A stretch of DNA of 26,570 bases, taken from positions 1 to 26,570 of IMG/VR virus record IMGVR_UViG_3300028388_000926. One strand, given 5' to 3'. This DNA comes from a virus. The position numbers and the translations under genes are program-made. Under the pieces are notes generated by a model. That model saw only the letters and a list, made by a program, of their open reading frames with translations, ran no database searches and was not told where the DNA came from. Shown here in pieces: positions 11,888 to 20,113 of this stretch; position 1 is the stretch's first letter; the number at the start of each line of letters is the position of its first letter.

Positions 11888-12202
11888 TTAGCCTCCTTTC
11901 TTTGCTTGGTACGCCGATGCGCCAAAGAACGCGCCCAGGATGATACTTGTCGATGGGAAGTAGATCGTCGCCATGGAGCCTAAGATGTCCTGGGACTTGT
12001 CCAGATCAAGCAGATCCGCGCCAACCACGAATAGGGGATACGTTAGCATTCCTGCTAACACCCACCACACCATCTGGCGCTGTTGGTCACGATGTGCGTC
12101 AGAGTCTTCAATCTTTCGCCGCATGTCTTCAAGCATCAGCTTGCGCTCTTCGGGGTCTAGCACCCCATTCCCGTTCATGTCGTATTTCTCTAGTTCAGTC
12201 AT
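11888..12202 (-). CDS. Membrane protein with EF-hand-like N-terminus
   Basis: Residues 8-19 read DMNGNGVLDPEE, an EF-hand calcium loop with the expected D, N, N, D and E ligand positions. A charged helix follows, then hydrophobic segments at about 45-64 (VWWVLAGMLTYPLFVVGADL) and 76-97. The gene lies directly between the two other lysis-region membrane genes with no spacer, so a role in lysis control or membrane disruption is likely. Whether calcium is bound is unknown. Confidence 0.75.
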   Translation of the reverse strand: MTELEKYDMNGNGVLDPEERKLMLEDMRRKIEDSDAHRDQQRQMVWWVLAGMLTYPLFVVGADLLDLDKSQDILGSMATIYFPSTSIILGAFFGASAYQAKKGG

Positions 12203-12652
12203 TTAATCGCCCTTCACAGATATGAGCCAATAAAGCATAAAACCTGCCAAACCGATGGCAGTGAAAGCACCAAGTATAATACCGCCAATAAGCAGTCCAT
12301 CCTTAATGGCTTTTCTACGAGCCAGTTTCTTAGCTTCGACACGCTTCCTCTCGTTTTCGCGTAACGTCTTTCTGTTGGCTATAAACTTGCAGTAATCATC
12401 CCAAAGCCCAGGGCGACCCTGATAGATAAACATGTCCTTGATTTCGCGCTCGCGTTTGGCGATGTCCTGAAGGGTCCAGAAGGCCTCCATATCACCCTCG
12501 GCAGCAGACTTCTCTAGGTCTTCTTTCGCATCCGCCAGTTTGGTCAGGTCTTTACCCATCTGACCGACGGACTCGCAGTGGCCTGCAAATTCCTTGATAG
12601 CTCCGATAGCCTCGTTTGCGATCTTTATCGCAGCAATGGCTTCAAAGATCAT
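12203..12652 (-). CDS. 149-aa C-terminally anchored membrane protein, lysis region
   Basis: The first about 110 residues are charged helix, likely coiled coil (GKDLTKLADAKEDLEKSAA, later RENERKRVEAKKLARRKAIK). A single hydrophobic segment follows at about 119-144 (GLLIGGIILGAFTAIGLAGF). This tail-anchored layout is the reverse of an inner spanin. I recall similar proteins beside holins in phages, without a known function. It overlaps the upstream small holin candidate by 11 bp. Confidence 0.7.
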   Translation of the reverse strand: MIFEAIAAIKIANEAIGAIKEFAGHCESVGQMGKDLTKLADAKEDLEKSAAEGDMEAFWTLQDIAKREREIKDMFIYQGRPGLWDDYCKFIANRKTLRENERKRVEAKKLARRKAIKDGLLIGGIILGAFTAIGLAGFMLYWLISVKGD

Positions 12653-12830
12653 TATCCTTGCGCCTGCCTATCGCGCGCTGAACCGTCTCGGTTTCGTAAA
12701 TGCGGATTCCCGTCCAGATGATTGTGACCAGGGCGGCCATTGGCGGGAGAATATCAGAAAGGGTACCGATAACTGTGAACACAGATACGGCGTCGATGGC
12801 TTGTTTAGTCGTCTCAGCGGTGTGTTGCAC
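12642..12830 (-). CDS. 62-aa small holin-like membrane protein
   Basis: The start is GTG at 12830, preceded by GGGAG 9 nt upstream. The core (FTVIGTLSDILPPMAALVTI then IWTGIRIYETETVQ) has a hydrophobic hairpin at about residues 15-43 and the IIWTxIRIYETxTVQ signature I associate with small phage holins. The basic, charged tail (RAIGRRKDNDL) fits. It heads the lysis block, so the phage may encode two holin-type proteins. Confidence 0.75.
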   Translation of the reverse strand: MQHTAETTKQAIDAVSVFTVIGTLSDILPPMAALVTIIWTGIRIYETETVQRAIGRRKDNDL

Positions 12831-12868
12831 AGTGACCTACTCCCATAGTGGTTTCGGTCACTATTGTA

Positions 12869-13183
12869 TCAGGGCATCGTAGGCCAGACCACATCGTCTA
12901 GGCTCGTGTATGTCTCTGTAATATCCCGCAGTGCTTGGCGATAGTCGATCTGCTCCTGAGTCATCGTCAGGTCAGATGATGCCCACCAGTCTGTGTTAGC
13001 GAGACGTTGGTTGCGCTCGGCTCTAAGCATCTTCATCGGAATAACCGCTTCTAACTCAGCTTGCTTTGCTGATACAAGAGCCTCGTCCAATGTGACTTGA
13101 TTGCCGTTAGCGTCAAACGCTCCGGCTGTGTCGTCCACTGTGACTACGGTTGGATGCGTTGCATAAATGGCTTCGTGTCTCAT
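12869..13183 (-). CDS. Tail-fibre-associated protein / tail assembly chaperone-like
   Basis: The C-terminus (LRAERNQRLANTDWWASSDL, then MTQEQIDYRQALRDI...VWPTMP) is the widespread R-x-x-R-(D/N)-x-L-L-x-x-(T/S)-DWW...R-x-x-LRD(I/L)...(V/W)P motif of proteins encoded next to tail-fibre genes. Those proteins are thought to assist fibre folding or attachment. It is coupled to the fibre gene by ATGA, which supports this role. Confidence 0.8.
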   Translation of the reverse strand: MRHEAIYATHPTVVTVDDTAGAFDANGNQVTLDEALVSAKQAELEAVIPMKMLRAERNQRLANTDWWASSDLTMTQEQIDYRQALRDITETYTSLDDVVWPTMP

Positions 13184-14205
13184 CCTGCAATCTCCATGAC
13201 TGTGATTGTTGAGGCTGTGCGTCCTGTAGCAATGGAATCTTGGTCAAGACTCGTTCGATTTACATAAACATTGGTTCCGTCTGTTTCACCAATAGCACCA
13301 ATTTGCAATTTATATGTTGTCGCAGAAGTTGTATTTGGGGAATCTAAAAAGTTATTAGACAAACACCAAGTAGCACGATTTATAAAGCTCCAGTCTGTAT
13401 CACGGAAAGTAAAACTAGATGAGCGAGTCCTACCACCTCCGGCATCCCCAATACAAATTGCTGTGGAATCTCTCATCAGCCTCCACTGCTGACCACGGTT
13501 TGCGTCAAATCCTACATTTACGCTATATGTGATAAATATCTTGCTACTTGCGCTACTTGGCGTGATAGATACTGAAAGACCCGACACATCTATAAAAGAT
13601 GTGCTAGATGTGCTGAGTGTATCCGTTTTCGTTGCACTCACCACCTGCAACACCTTGCCCGCACCACCAGCATCCTCAAACGCAATATTTCCCGCACCAT
13701 CCGTTGTCAAAACCTGACCGTCTGTGCCATCCGCTGTTGGATAACTCAGACCATCCAGAACAACCTTGCCTGACCCATTGGGAGTGATATTGATGTCGCC
13801 ATTGGTGTCGGTTGATGTGATTGAGTTGCCATCGATCTTGATGTTGTCTACGTCGAGCGATGTGTTGATCGTGACCGATCCGTTATCCGCAACCGTAACG
13901 CGAGTCGTGCCATCATCTGTCTTAATGACCACCCCTGCCGAATCAACCGCCTGAATGACCGCAGTGCGAACTTCCCACTCGTCGTTGGTCTGATCGAAGA
14001 ATGCGAGCGTAATCCACGCATCGTCTGCACCATTCCGCATCTTCAGCAGATTCGTCGTTTCGTCGTACCAATACTGGTAGGCATACGTTGTGGTCGGTTC
14101 CGTAGTGCCTGCTGAGTTTGTAGCCAATGCACCAAAGGCATTATTCATATCTGCTCTAAAAGCAGGGAATCCTTGGTTTGCTACATTGAAATCATGTTGC
14201 GACAT
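13180..14205 (-). CDS. Tail fibre / receptor-binding protein
   Basis: The N-terminus (FRADMNNAFGALATNSAG, then YAYQYWYDETTNLLKMRNGA) is the common anchoring module of phage tail fibres. The middle (VTINTSLDVDNIKIDGN, then NGDINITPNGSGKVVLDGLS) is the repeat-rich beta-helix shaft region. From about residue 182 a separate, beta-rich C-terminal domain (SATKTDTLSTSSTSFIDVSG onward) is the likely receptor-binding head. It follows gpJ by 8 bp and precedes the assembly chaperone-like gene. Confidence 0.85.
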   Translation of the reverse strand: MSQHDFNVANQGFPAFRADMNNAFGALATNSAGTTEPTTTYAYQYWYDETTNLLKMRNGADDAWITLAFFDQTNDEWEVRTAVIQAVDSAGVVIKTDDGTTRVTVADNGSVTINTSLDVDNIKIDGNSITSTDTNGDINITPNGSGKVVLDGLSYPTADGTDGQVLTTDGAGNIAFEDAGGAGKVLQVVSATKTDTLSTSSTSFIDVSGLSVSITPSSASSKIFITYSVNVGFDANRGQQWRLMRDSTAICIGDAGGGRTRSSSFTFRDTDWSFINRATWCLSNNFLDSPNTTSATTYKLQIGAIGETDGTNVYVNRTSLDQDSIATGRTASTITVMEIAG

Positions 14206-14213
14206 ATTTTCTC

Positions 14214-17200
14214 CTAAGCGGCTTGCTCGCCGTAACCTCTTGCAACGTAGTCAAATGTCCGGTCAACCGCCACATCAGACCCGTTATAGAATGTAATTGT
14301 AAACGATGATGCTGACTTTGAGGTAATTGTATAGTAATCACCCTGTTGTAGGTTCTGTGCAGCAATACCGATTGATGGTGTTGCCTTAAATGCAGGGCTG
14401 AATGATACCACCTTTGCGCCTGCACCAGATTCAATGTCAGAGTCAGCCAGGACGCGATCAGGCATATCAACGGTTACTTGCAAGAAACTCACAGAAGGAG
14501 TTGATTGCGTATTGGTCGATACAAGCCTTGCACGGAACCTTAACGCTCGTGCTGTGTAGTCACCGACTTGGAACAACCGATATTCAGACCACGTTGGAGT
14601 GCCTGTAGGATCGTCGTTGGTTGTCGATACATACAATTCCACATTCACGTCATCTTTCGCATCAGATGCGCCATCGAACTGACCTTGTTGTGCGTCAAAT
14701 AGACCAGAGGTGTCATCGAATAGGCCAACATAGTCAACTCGCGTCTGATCCACTTTCGCTGTGACACGCGATGTATATACAAGACCCAGATCGACTACAT
14801 TGTCAAAGTCGTATGTGCCTTCACCAGACACAAACCCACCGCCACCATCGAATAGGCCAACAGCGTCATCAAAGTCGCCTTCTGCATCATCAAAGTCTAT
14901 GGACGTATCCAGAATCAGCAAATCATCAACTGCGACCACATCTGTTTTTGCGCCAGTGAATGCCGGATGCTGTGTTGATGTTTCAACAACATTCAGCCCT
15001 GAGATGCTGTCAATGATCGTGACAATTTCAGCCGCGTTTTCTGATTGGAAGCCAGACTTGTCTACAGCCTTGATGAAATACGTTCCTGTCCGCGCAGGCA
15101 ATGTTGCTGTCGTAGCAGGACGTGGTACTCGTGGCAATGCGTCTGTTGAATTCTCATAGGTCGCACCAGTAGTCGCTCTGTTGTAGCGAATCTTGTAGTA
15201 CGAAAGGTCAAGGTCAGGCACAGCTTGCCACGTCAGGTGCGCTTCTGAACCAACCACGTTGACCGAGAAATTCTCCACATCAGCAGGTGGCAATGTCTTA
15301 CCGTAGACTTCTTGGGTTAGCTCAGATGCAGTAGATCGACGACCGAGTGAGTTGATTGCCTGTACTCTGAATGTGTATTGTCCTTCAATCGCCTGACGAA
15401 TCTCTACAGACGTTGAGTTTGTCTGAGGCAATGTGACAAAGTTTCTATCGCCAACCTTGTAGGTGACAATGTAGCCATTGGCTTGCGGAACAGAATCCCA
15501 AGACAACGTGACCTGAACCTCAACCTGCGTACCAATTTCATACAAACTTTCAGCCAATGACAGGTTCTGTGGCGATCCTGGTACTGCTGTCAATTGGCTG
15601 ATCTGACGCTCTGGCAAGTTCAGACCTTGCTCAACCTCTGCGTACTTATTCGGATTGTGCTGAAGTGCTGTCACCTCGATACCGTCTTTTGCCTCAACGA
15701 TTGAGATAACCCGATATAGCTGCGCTGAGATGGTTGATGTTTGAACCATGAAGACTGCGTTAGCGTCAGGGTTTGACGACCATGTACCAACAATGTTGAC
15801 CGTATTTCCAACCACAGACTGGATGTCTTTTGACTCCAATGACCCATCAGGCAAGACAACAGATATTGTGCCATCAACGATGCCTGCGACTTCGCTCAAA
15901 TCCTTATCAATCGTGGCTGAGTTTGACGTAGATGCAGTGATGCGACCACCAAGACGTGTACCTGCCCGCATTTCATCTGCAACCTGAATGATTGCAGACG
16001 GACGCAATGGGTAGCCCTCAAGACCTGTCTTGAACGTAATCATCTCTGTTTCGGTTTGCTCTGTGTTCAGAATCCACCGGCCCACACGGTTTGCCTGACC
16101 GCGAGACGTACAGCCAATCGCTGCAACTTCCCTCTGTACTACGCCATACCGAACGATGCCTTCAGCATCCTCTACATACTCAACTTTCTGCCGGTAGAAG
16201 TCATCAGGATCGTTCCAGGTTACCAATGCGACTGTGTGCCGCGCTTTTGCGCCAGAGCCAGAATAGTTAAACATCCCGCCAACGACATTGGCGTTCGTAA
16301 ACTGATAGACCGGATCAGCAGGCGCATCGTATCCCATCGTAATTGAGCCAGTTGCCCAGTACGGCATACCACGGAATATAGAAGCCATCGCGTTGACCAC
16401 GTTGTAGGCTTCGTTGCGTGTCTGTAGATACATATTGCAGGTAAAGCGTGGCTCAGTGCCGCCAAGACCATCAGGAACCAACTCGTCGCAATACTGTGCG
16501 ATAGCGAACAGCGTCCACTTATCCACCTGAGTCGCATCGATGTACTCACCTAGACCGTACCGTGAGTTAGTCAATAGATCGTAGAAGCACCACGCAGGGT
16601 TGTCCGTCCATGCAGTCTGAAACGTGCCATCCCATACGCCAGTGTACGTTCTAGTCTCTGCATCGTAGTTCGATGGAACCTGAACCCTGAGCATCTTCAG
16701 ATCATAGGATCGCTTAGGTACATTCTGGAATTGCTCTGCATCCAATCGAATCCCAACTAACGCTGAGTTTGGATACCGTAGCTTGCTAGAAATGATTTCT
16801 GTGTACGACTCAAAGTTTATGCTATTCACCAATCGAACACTGGTTGAGTCAGCCGTAATACGGCGAACACGAATGTCGTAAGGTGCGCCACCAGTTAAGC
16901 GGATTAGATGAGTTCTTTCGTACTTAGATGTAGTCTTGCCTGAAATCACTCCATCTGGCGAACCAATGTTTGTAGACCCTTCAATGATAGTTGCCGTGCC
17001 TGATGAAACAACAATTCGCATTTCGTATTTTGCAAACTCACTCTGCGCGGGCATCGTGTAGGTGTCGCCCGTGATGGCATCGCCAAAGTCAATGTTGAAC
17101 TTGCCAAAAGAAAATGTATTGTCTGCTCTGGTAATGCCATCACTCAACCAAGTAGACGTGCCTTGCTTGCGATACTGCACCGTGAAGGCAGCACTTTGGT

Positions 17201-17801
17201 CAGTAACACGAATCGACATCTGATAGCCATTTAGCGTTGATTGAGCCAGTGTGCCACTCGAAATACTCGCAGTATTCGACCGCCAGTTTGCGCTAAGGAC
17301 TTGTGGTACATAACCACCGCCATCCGATTGAATTTCGATTCTGTAGGTAACAGATGCTCCGTTCAGATCGCCATTGTCCTCTAGCTTCGTCAGTTGAGGC
17401 ACAGAAAGCCGTACACGAACAAAGTCTACGTCTTCATCATTGATGGTTCTGACAATCGGAGTCGCTTGCTCTACCTGCACATTAACGAAATTCTCATTCT
17501 CAACCGCAGTAAAGCCAGGGATAGAACTTTGCCCTTGAGTGCCGTTGACGAACTCAACAGTTGTGCCAGAGAAGTTAAATGTGCCATTTGGGTTCTGTAG
17601 CGGAGTCTCATTGAGATAAATGGACTGCATACCTTTAGCAAGACCTTCAATCTCGCCCTCGCAGACCAGATCAAGCACTCTCGCATAGGCTCGCGAACGT
17701 AGGGTATCAGGTGCTTCTACAGGGGTATGACCCTGACCACCACCTTTGCCACCGCCACCGCCCTTGGCTCCACGGATTGCCTTCTTCAATTCTTGCGTCA
17801 T
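14214..17801 (-). CDS. gpJ-like tail tip / host specificity protein
   Basis: At 1195 aa it matches the size of lambda gpJ. The start is typical (a Gly-rich segment KGGGGGKGGG, then DTLRSRAYARVLDLVCEGEIEGL). Residues about 390-440 (WTDNPAWCFYDLLTNSRYGLGEY) are the conserved core. Two fibronectin type III modules follow, at about 741-834 and 838-930. Residues 960-1045 carry acidic FDDAxGxFD repeats, encoded with a 17-bp direct repeat. The last about 80 residues (FSPAFKATPSIGIAAQNLQQ... ending VARGYGEQAA) resemble an H-type lectin domain and are the probable receptor contact. The ATGA overlap with gpI fits the lambda gene order. Confidence 0.93.
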   Translation of the reverse strand: MTQELKKAIRGAKGGGGGKGGGQGHTPVEAPDTLRSRAYARVLDLVCEGEIEGLAKGMQSIYLNETPLQNPNGTFNFSGTTVEFVNGTQGQSSIPGFTAVENENFVNVQVEQATPIVRTINDEDVDFVRVRLSVPQLTKLEDNGDLNGASVTYRIEIQSDGGGYVPQVLSANWRSNTASISSGTLAQSTLNGYQMSIRVTDQSAAFTVQYRKQGTSTWLSDGITRADNTFSFGKFNIDFGDAITGDTYTMPAQSEFAKYEMRIVVSSGTATIIEGSTNIGSPDGVISGKTTSKYERTHLIRLTGGAPYDIRVRRITADSTSVRLVNSINFESYTEIISSKLRYPNSALVGIRLDAEQFQNVPKRSYDLKMLRVQVPSNYDAETRTYTGVWDGTFQTAWTDNPAWCFYDLLTNSRYGLGEYIDATQVDKWTLFAIAQYCDELVPDGLGGTEPRFTCNMYLQTRNEAYNVVNAMASIFRGMPYWATGSITMGYDAPADPVYQFTNANVVGGMFNYSGSGAKARHTVALVTWNDPDDFYRQKVEYVEDAEGIVRYGVVQREVAAIGCTSRGQANRVGRWILNTEQTETEMITFKTGLEGYPLRPSAIIQVADEMRAGTRLGGRITASTSNSATIDKDLSEVAGIVDGTISVVLPDGSLESKDIQSVVGNTVNIVGTWSSNPDANAVFMVQTSTISAQLYRVISIVEAKDGIEVTALQHNPNKYAEVEQGLNLPERQISQLTAVPGSPQNLSLAESLYEIGTQVEVQVTLSWDSVPQANGYIVTYKVGDRNFVTLPQTNSTSVEIRQAIEGQYTFRVQAINSLGRRSTASELTQEVYGKTLPPADVENFSVNVVGSEAHLTWQAVPDLDLSYYKIRYNRATTGATYENSTDALPRVPRPATTATLPARTGTYFIKAVDKSGFQSENAAEIVTIIDSISGLNVVETSTQHPAFTGAKTDVVAVDDLLILDTSIDFDDAEGDFDDAVGLFDGGGGFVSGEGTYDFDNVVDLGLVYTSRVTAKVDQTRVDYVGLFDDTSGLFDAQQGQFDGASDAKDDVNVELYVSTTNDDPTGTPTWSEYRLFQVGDYTARALRFRARLVSTNTQSTPSVSFLQVTVDMPDRVLADSDIESGAGAKVVSFSPAFKATPSIGIAAQNLQQGDYYTITSKSASSFTITFYNGSDVAVDRTFDYVARGYGEQAA
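14714..14862. repeat. 17-bp direct repeat inside gpJ
   Basis: CATCGAATAGGCCAACA occurs at 14714-14730 and again at 14846-14862. On the minus strand both encode the VGLFDD/VGLFDG part of the acidic FDDAxGxFD repeats, indicating an internal duplication of this exposed part of the tail tip. Confidence 0.75.
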
Positions 17802-18379
17802 ACAGGTATATCGTCCGTATCAATGCCCGCGCTAACCACGGCACTACCCACAATCATACGACCATAACCAACAGGCACAGGATAACCTTGCGCTGTTGTA
17901 TTGACCGATCCATTGAATAAGTATGAAGGCCGATTCTCCGGCCCTTCCTCTGGCGTATCTGGAAGCGGAGTCAATAGTTGAACAACTCCACCTAAGACCA
18001 TCGCAACACCGGCATTGATTAAGTATGGTGAAACTGGGTTGCCAGGAAAGAAGTAGTTACCGACCATTCCGGCAGCAATCAATACGCCGCCGATAATGAT
18101 TTGTAGTGGCCCGCCATCACCGCCCGCACCCATCAGTACAGGGACGATCTTAATGTCTGACTTACCGACCGGATCATGTAGCTCCTCGACCTTGCGATCT
18201 TCTTTGCCAACAATGACGCGATAGCCAACATTACGCTCATCCGATGTCGCAACGAACTTTTGGAACTCAGGGAAGTTAATGCATAAGGCACGGACAGCCT
18301 CAGCAGGAGTCTTCACATCTAACTTGATGACTCTGCCGAACTTCTTGCCTAATTCACCGAGTAAACGGACCTTTCTCAT
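17798..18379 (-). CDS. gpI-like tail assembly protein
   Basis: The first 75 residues (VRLLGELGKKFGRVIKLDV, then AEAVRALCINFPEF) form the ubiquitin-like fold found in lambda gpI. Next come two glycine-rich hydrophobic stretches at about 92-110 and 119-138, and a proline-rich end (YPVPVGYGRMIVGSAVVSAGI). gpI is needed for tail-tip assembly and is encoded between K and J, exactly as here. Its start overlaps gpK by 26 bp and its stop overlaps gpJ by 4 bp. Confidence 0.88.
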   Translation of the reverse strand: MRKVRLLGELGKKFGRVIKLDVKTPAEAVRALCINFPEFQKFVATSDERNVGYRVIVGKEDRKVEELHDPVGKSDIKIVPVLMGAGGDGGPLQIIIGGVLIAAGMVGNYFFPGNPVSPYLINAGVAMVLGGVVQLLTPLPDTPEEGPENRPSYLFNGSVNTTAQGYPVPVGYGRMIVGSAVVSAGIDTDDIPV

Positions 18380-19076
18380 GTCTTAGATACTTCACCGCAT
18401 TCTTCATCCAATAGCCACCGAAGATGTCTCGTGTCGATAGCCGCCCGTGTATGTGGTGTAGGATAACATTATCGCCAAGATAGATCGCGGCGTGATTCGG
18501 CACTTTTGACAATACCGTCATCAAGATCGCGTCGCCTGGCTGTAGTTCTTCCATTGTGATTTCGTAGAACCCTTGGCTCGCAAAGTTATCCAGATACAGA
18601 TTCTCTCCGTTATGCCACCATTCGTCACGCCTTTCAAAGTCGTGCAAGTCTAATCCGTGTTCGCGCTTGTAGTAATCACGGCATAGCGCATAGCAATCTA
18701 AGACCCCGTGCGACCACTGACGACCAACCAACGGTGCTTCATACCCTGATGGCTCCATAGAATGCCACTGCTCGCTTGGTAGCCCAACAATGAACCAAGG
18801 GAGTCCACTTGCTTCACAGGCCACCTTGTCGGCCTCTGATGGCTTGCATGACATATTTGGATGGCTGTGGAATACAGCAACAATATCACCTGCTTCATCG
18901 GCTTTTGAGTAATCTTCAGGATCAAGTACAAAGTTGTCAGATTTGACTGCAAGGTTCTGACAAGGCCAATACTGTTGTCTGCCTTTCTTGATGATGATTA
19001 AGCCACAAGCCTCGCGTGGTGATTGCGACTTTGCGTGTTCAATACATTCTGCTTTGATCTTGTCATCAAGTATCAC
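18354..19076 (-). CDS. gpK-like tail-tip protein (JAMM protease + NlpC/P60)
   Basis: The N-terminal domain has the JAMM/MPN zinc motif: PREACGL (Glu22) and HSHPN...S-x-x-D (His70, His72, Ser80, Asp83). The C-terminal domain is NlpC/P60-like: GVLDCYALCRDYY (Cys128), PNHAAIYLGD (His195) and ILHHIHG. All expected catalytic residues of both domains are visible, so the protein could process a tail-tip component and also cut peptidoglycan at entry. Length (240 aa) and position between L and I match lambda gpK. Confidence 0.92.
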   Translation of the reverse strand: MILDDKIKAECIEHAKSQSPREACGLIIIKKGRQQYWPCQNLAVKSDNFVLDPEDYSKADEAGDIVAVFHSHPNMSCKPSEADKVACEASGLPWFIVGLPSEQWHSMEPSGYEAPLVGRQWSHGVLDCYALCRDYYKREHGLDLHDFERRDEWWHNGENLYLDNFASQGFYEITMEELQPGDAILMTVLSKVPNHAAIYLGDNVILHHIHGRLSTRDIFGGYWMKNAVKYLRHEKGPFTR

Positions 19077-19780
19077 TTAATCAAACCTGCCGCCGGAAAC
19101 CCGCCAAAAGGCAGTTCGTTGAACTCGCCAAAACGAACCTTGCATGAACTAAGACGCTTCCCGCATACGTCTTGCCCAGATGTTGCAACAATGTTGTCGT
19201 CTTTGTCGTAGTAGTCGGTGCCAGTATAGCCACACTCAGAACTACGATAAACCCACGGACATACATTCTGAATGATCTGTCTTTTGGGTAGCTTGACGCC
19301 TTGCACATCAAATGATGCTGCTAGCTCAAACTCCACAACCTGCATATTCTCGTTGACCTTCTGGTCAATGAAGTAAATATCATCTGGGAATTCTGCTGTC
19401 GGATCGGCTGATGCGTTTACGCCGCCATCAAAGTTTACAGCATCTAGGTATTTAGCCAGTGTGCGCTTCCGTGTCAGCTTTGCGCCAATCATGTCATCGT
19501 AAGCAAGGACAAGTGCGGTGATTACACCAGTGACGTTAGATACGCTCATTCTTGGGCGGGGTATCTGCTCGCCTGTCACATAATCAAAGCCAGTCACTTC
19601 TATGGGATACGGTTGGTATACCTGACCCTGCCATGTGATGCTTTGCTTTAGCTCGTTGGTTCCGGCATGGAAATAGTAAGTGCCGCCACTGAATACAGAC
19701 GCATCAAGTTCAAACAACTCAATGACTGAGCTAGGCGCTAGCTTCTGAATCTCACTGGTGATTGATTCTGGCGTTGTCAC
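19073..19780 (-). CDS. gpL-like minor tail protein
   Basis: Length 235 aa matches lambda gpL. Four cysteines (174, 183, 206, 213) lie in VCPWVYRSSECGYTG and DVCGKRLSSC, the set that binds an iron-sulphur cluster in lambda gpL. The N-terminal part (SITWQGQVYQPYPIEVTGFD, then RPRMSVSNVTGVI) is typical of this tail-hub protein. Overlaps neighbours by 4 bp on both sides. Confidence 0.9.
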   Translation of the reverse strand: MTTPESITSEIQKLAPSSVIELFELDASVFSGGTYYFHAGTNELKQSITWQGQVYQPYPIEVTGFDYVTGEQIPRPRMSVSNVTGVITALVLAYDDMIGAKLTRKRTLAKYLDAVNFDGGVNASADPTAEFPDDIYFIDQKVNENMQVVEFELAASFDVQGVKLPKRQIIQNVCPWVYRSSECGYTGTDYYDKDDNIVATSGQDVCGKRLSSCKVRFGEFNELPFGGFPAAGLIK

Positions 19781-20112
19781 GACTCAAACACTTCCTCAAA
19801 TGTGGCCGAAATATCGTTCGCGCCATCGGAAGCCACAGATCGGCTCCAAGACCGACAGATCCACTTGCCTGCCGCTCCATATGGCGGGGTCCAATCAAAT
19901 GATTCAACTGCTGCGCGAGCCTCAAAGAACGCGATGATTGCATTGGCGTCCGTGTCGTCTCGACCACGGAAATCTAAGTTCCAAGTCCGAGCATCTGTGT
20001 TGATTCCAAATGAGGCGCGTTGCTCGTATCCATCGCCAAAACGAATCATTCGCACTCGCGGTGATTGAGTGGCAGATGCTCCGTAAGATGCTGTGTAAGT
20101 AAAGGTCGCCAT
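19777..20112 (-). CDS. gpM-like minor tail protein
   Basis: The 111-aa sequence carries the signature of the phage minor tail protein M family: SPRVRMIRFGDGYEQR, then NLDFRGRDDTDANAI, FEARAAVESFDWTPP and WICRSW. gpM belongs to the tail-tip complex. Order (after the tape measure, before L) and length match lambda. Confidence 0.9.
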   Translation of the reverse strand: MATFTYTASYGASATQSPRVRMIRFGDGYEQRASFGINTDARTWNLDFRGRDDTDANAIIAFFEARAAVESFDWTPPYGAAGKWICRSWSRSVASDGANDISATFEEVFES

Positions 20113-20113
20113 C

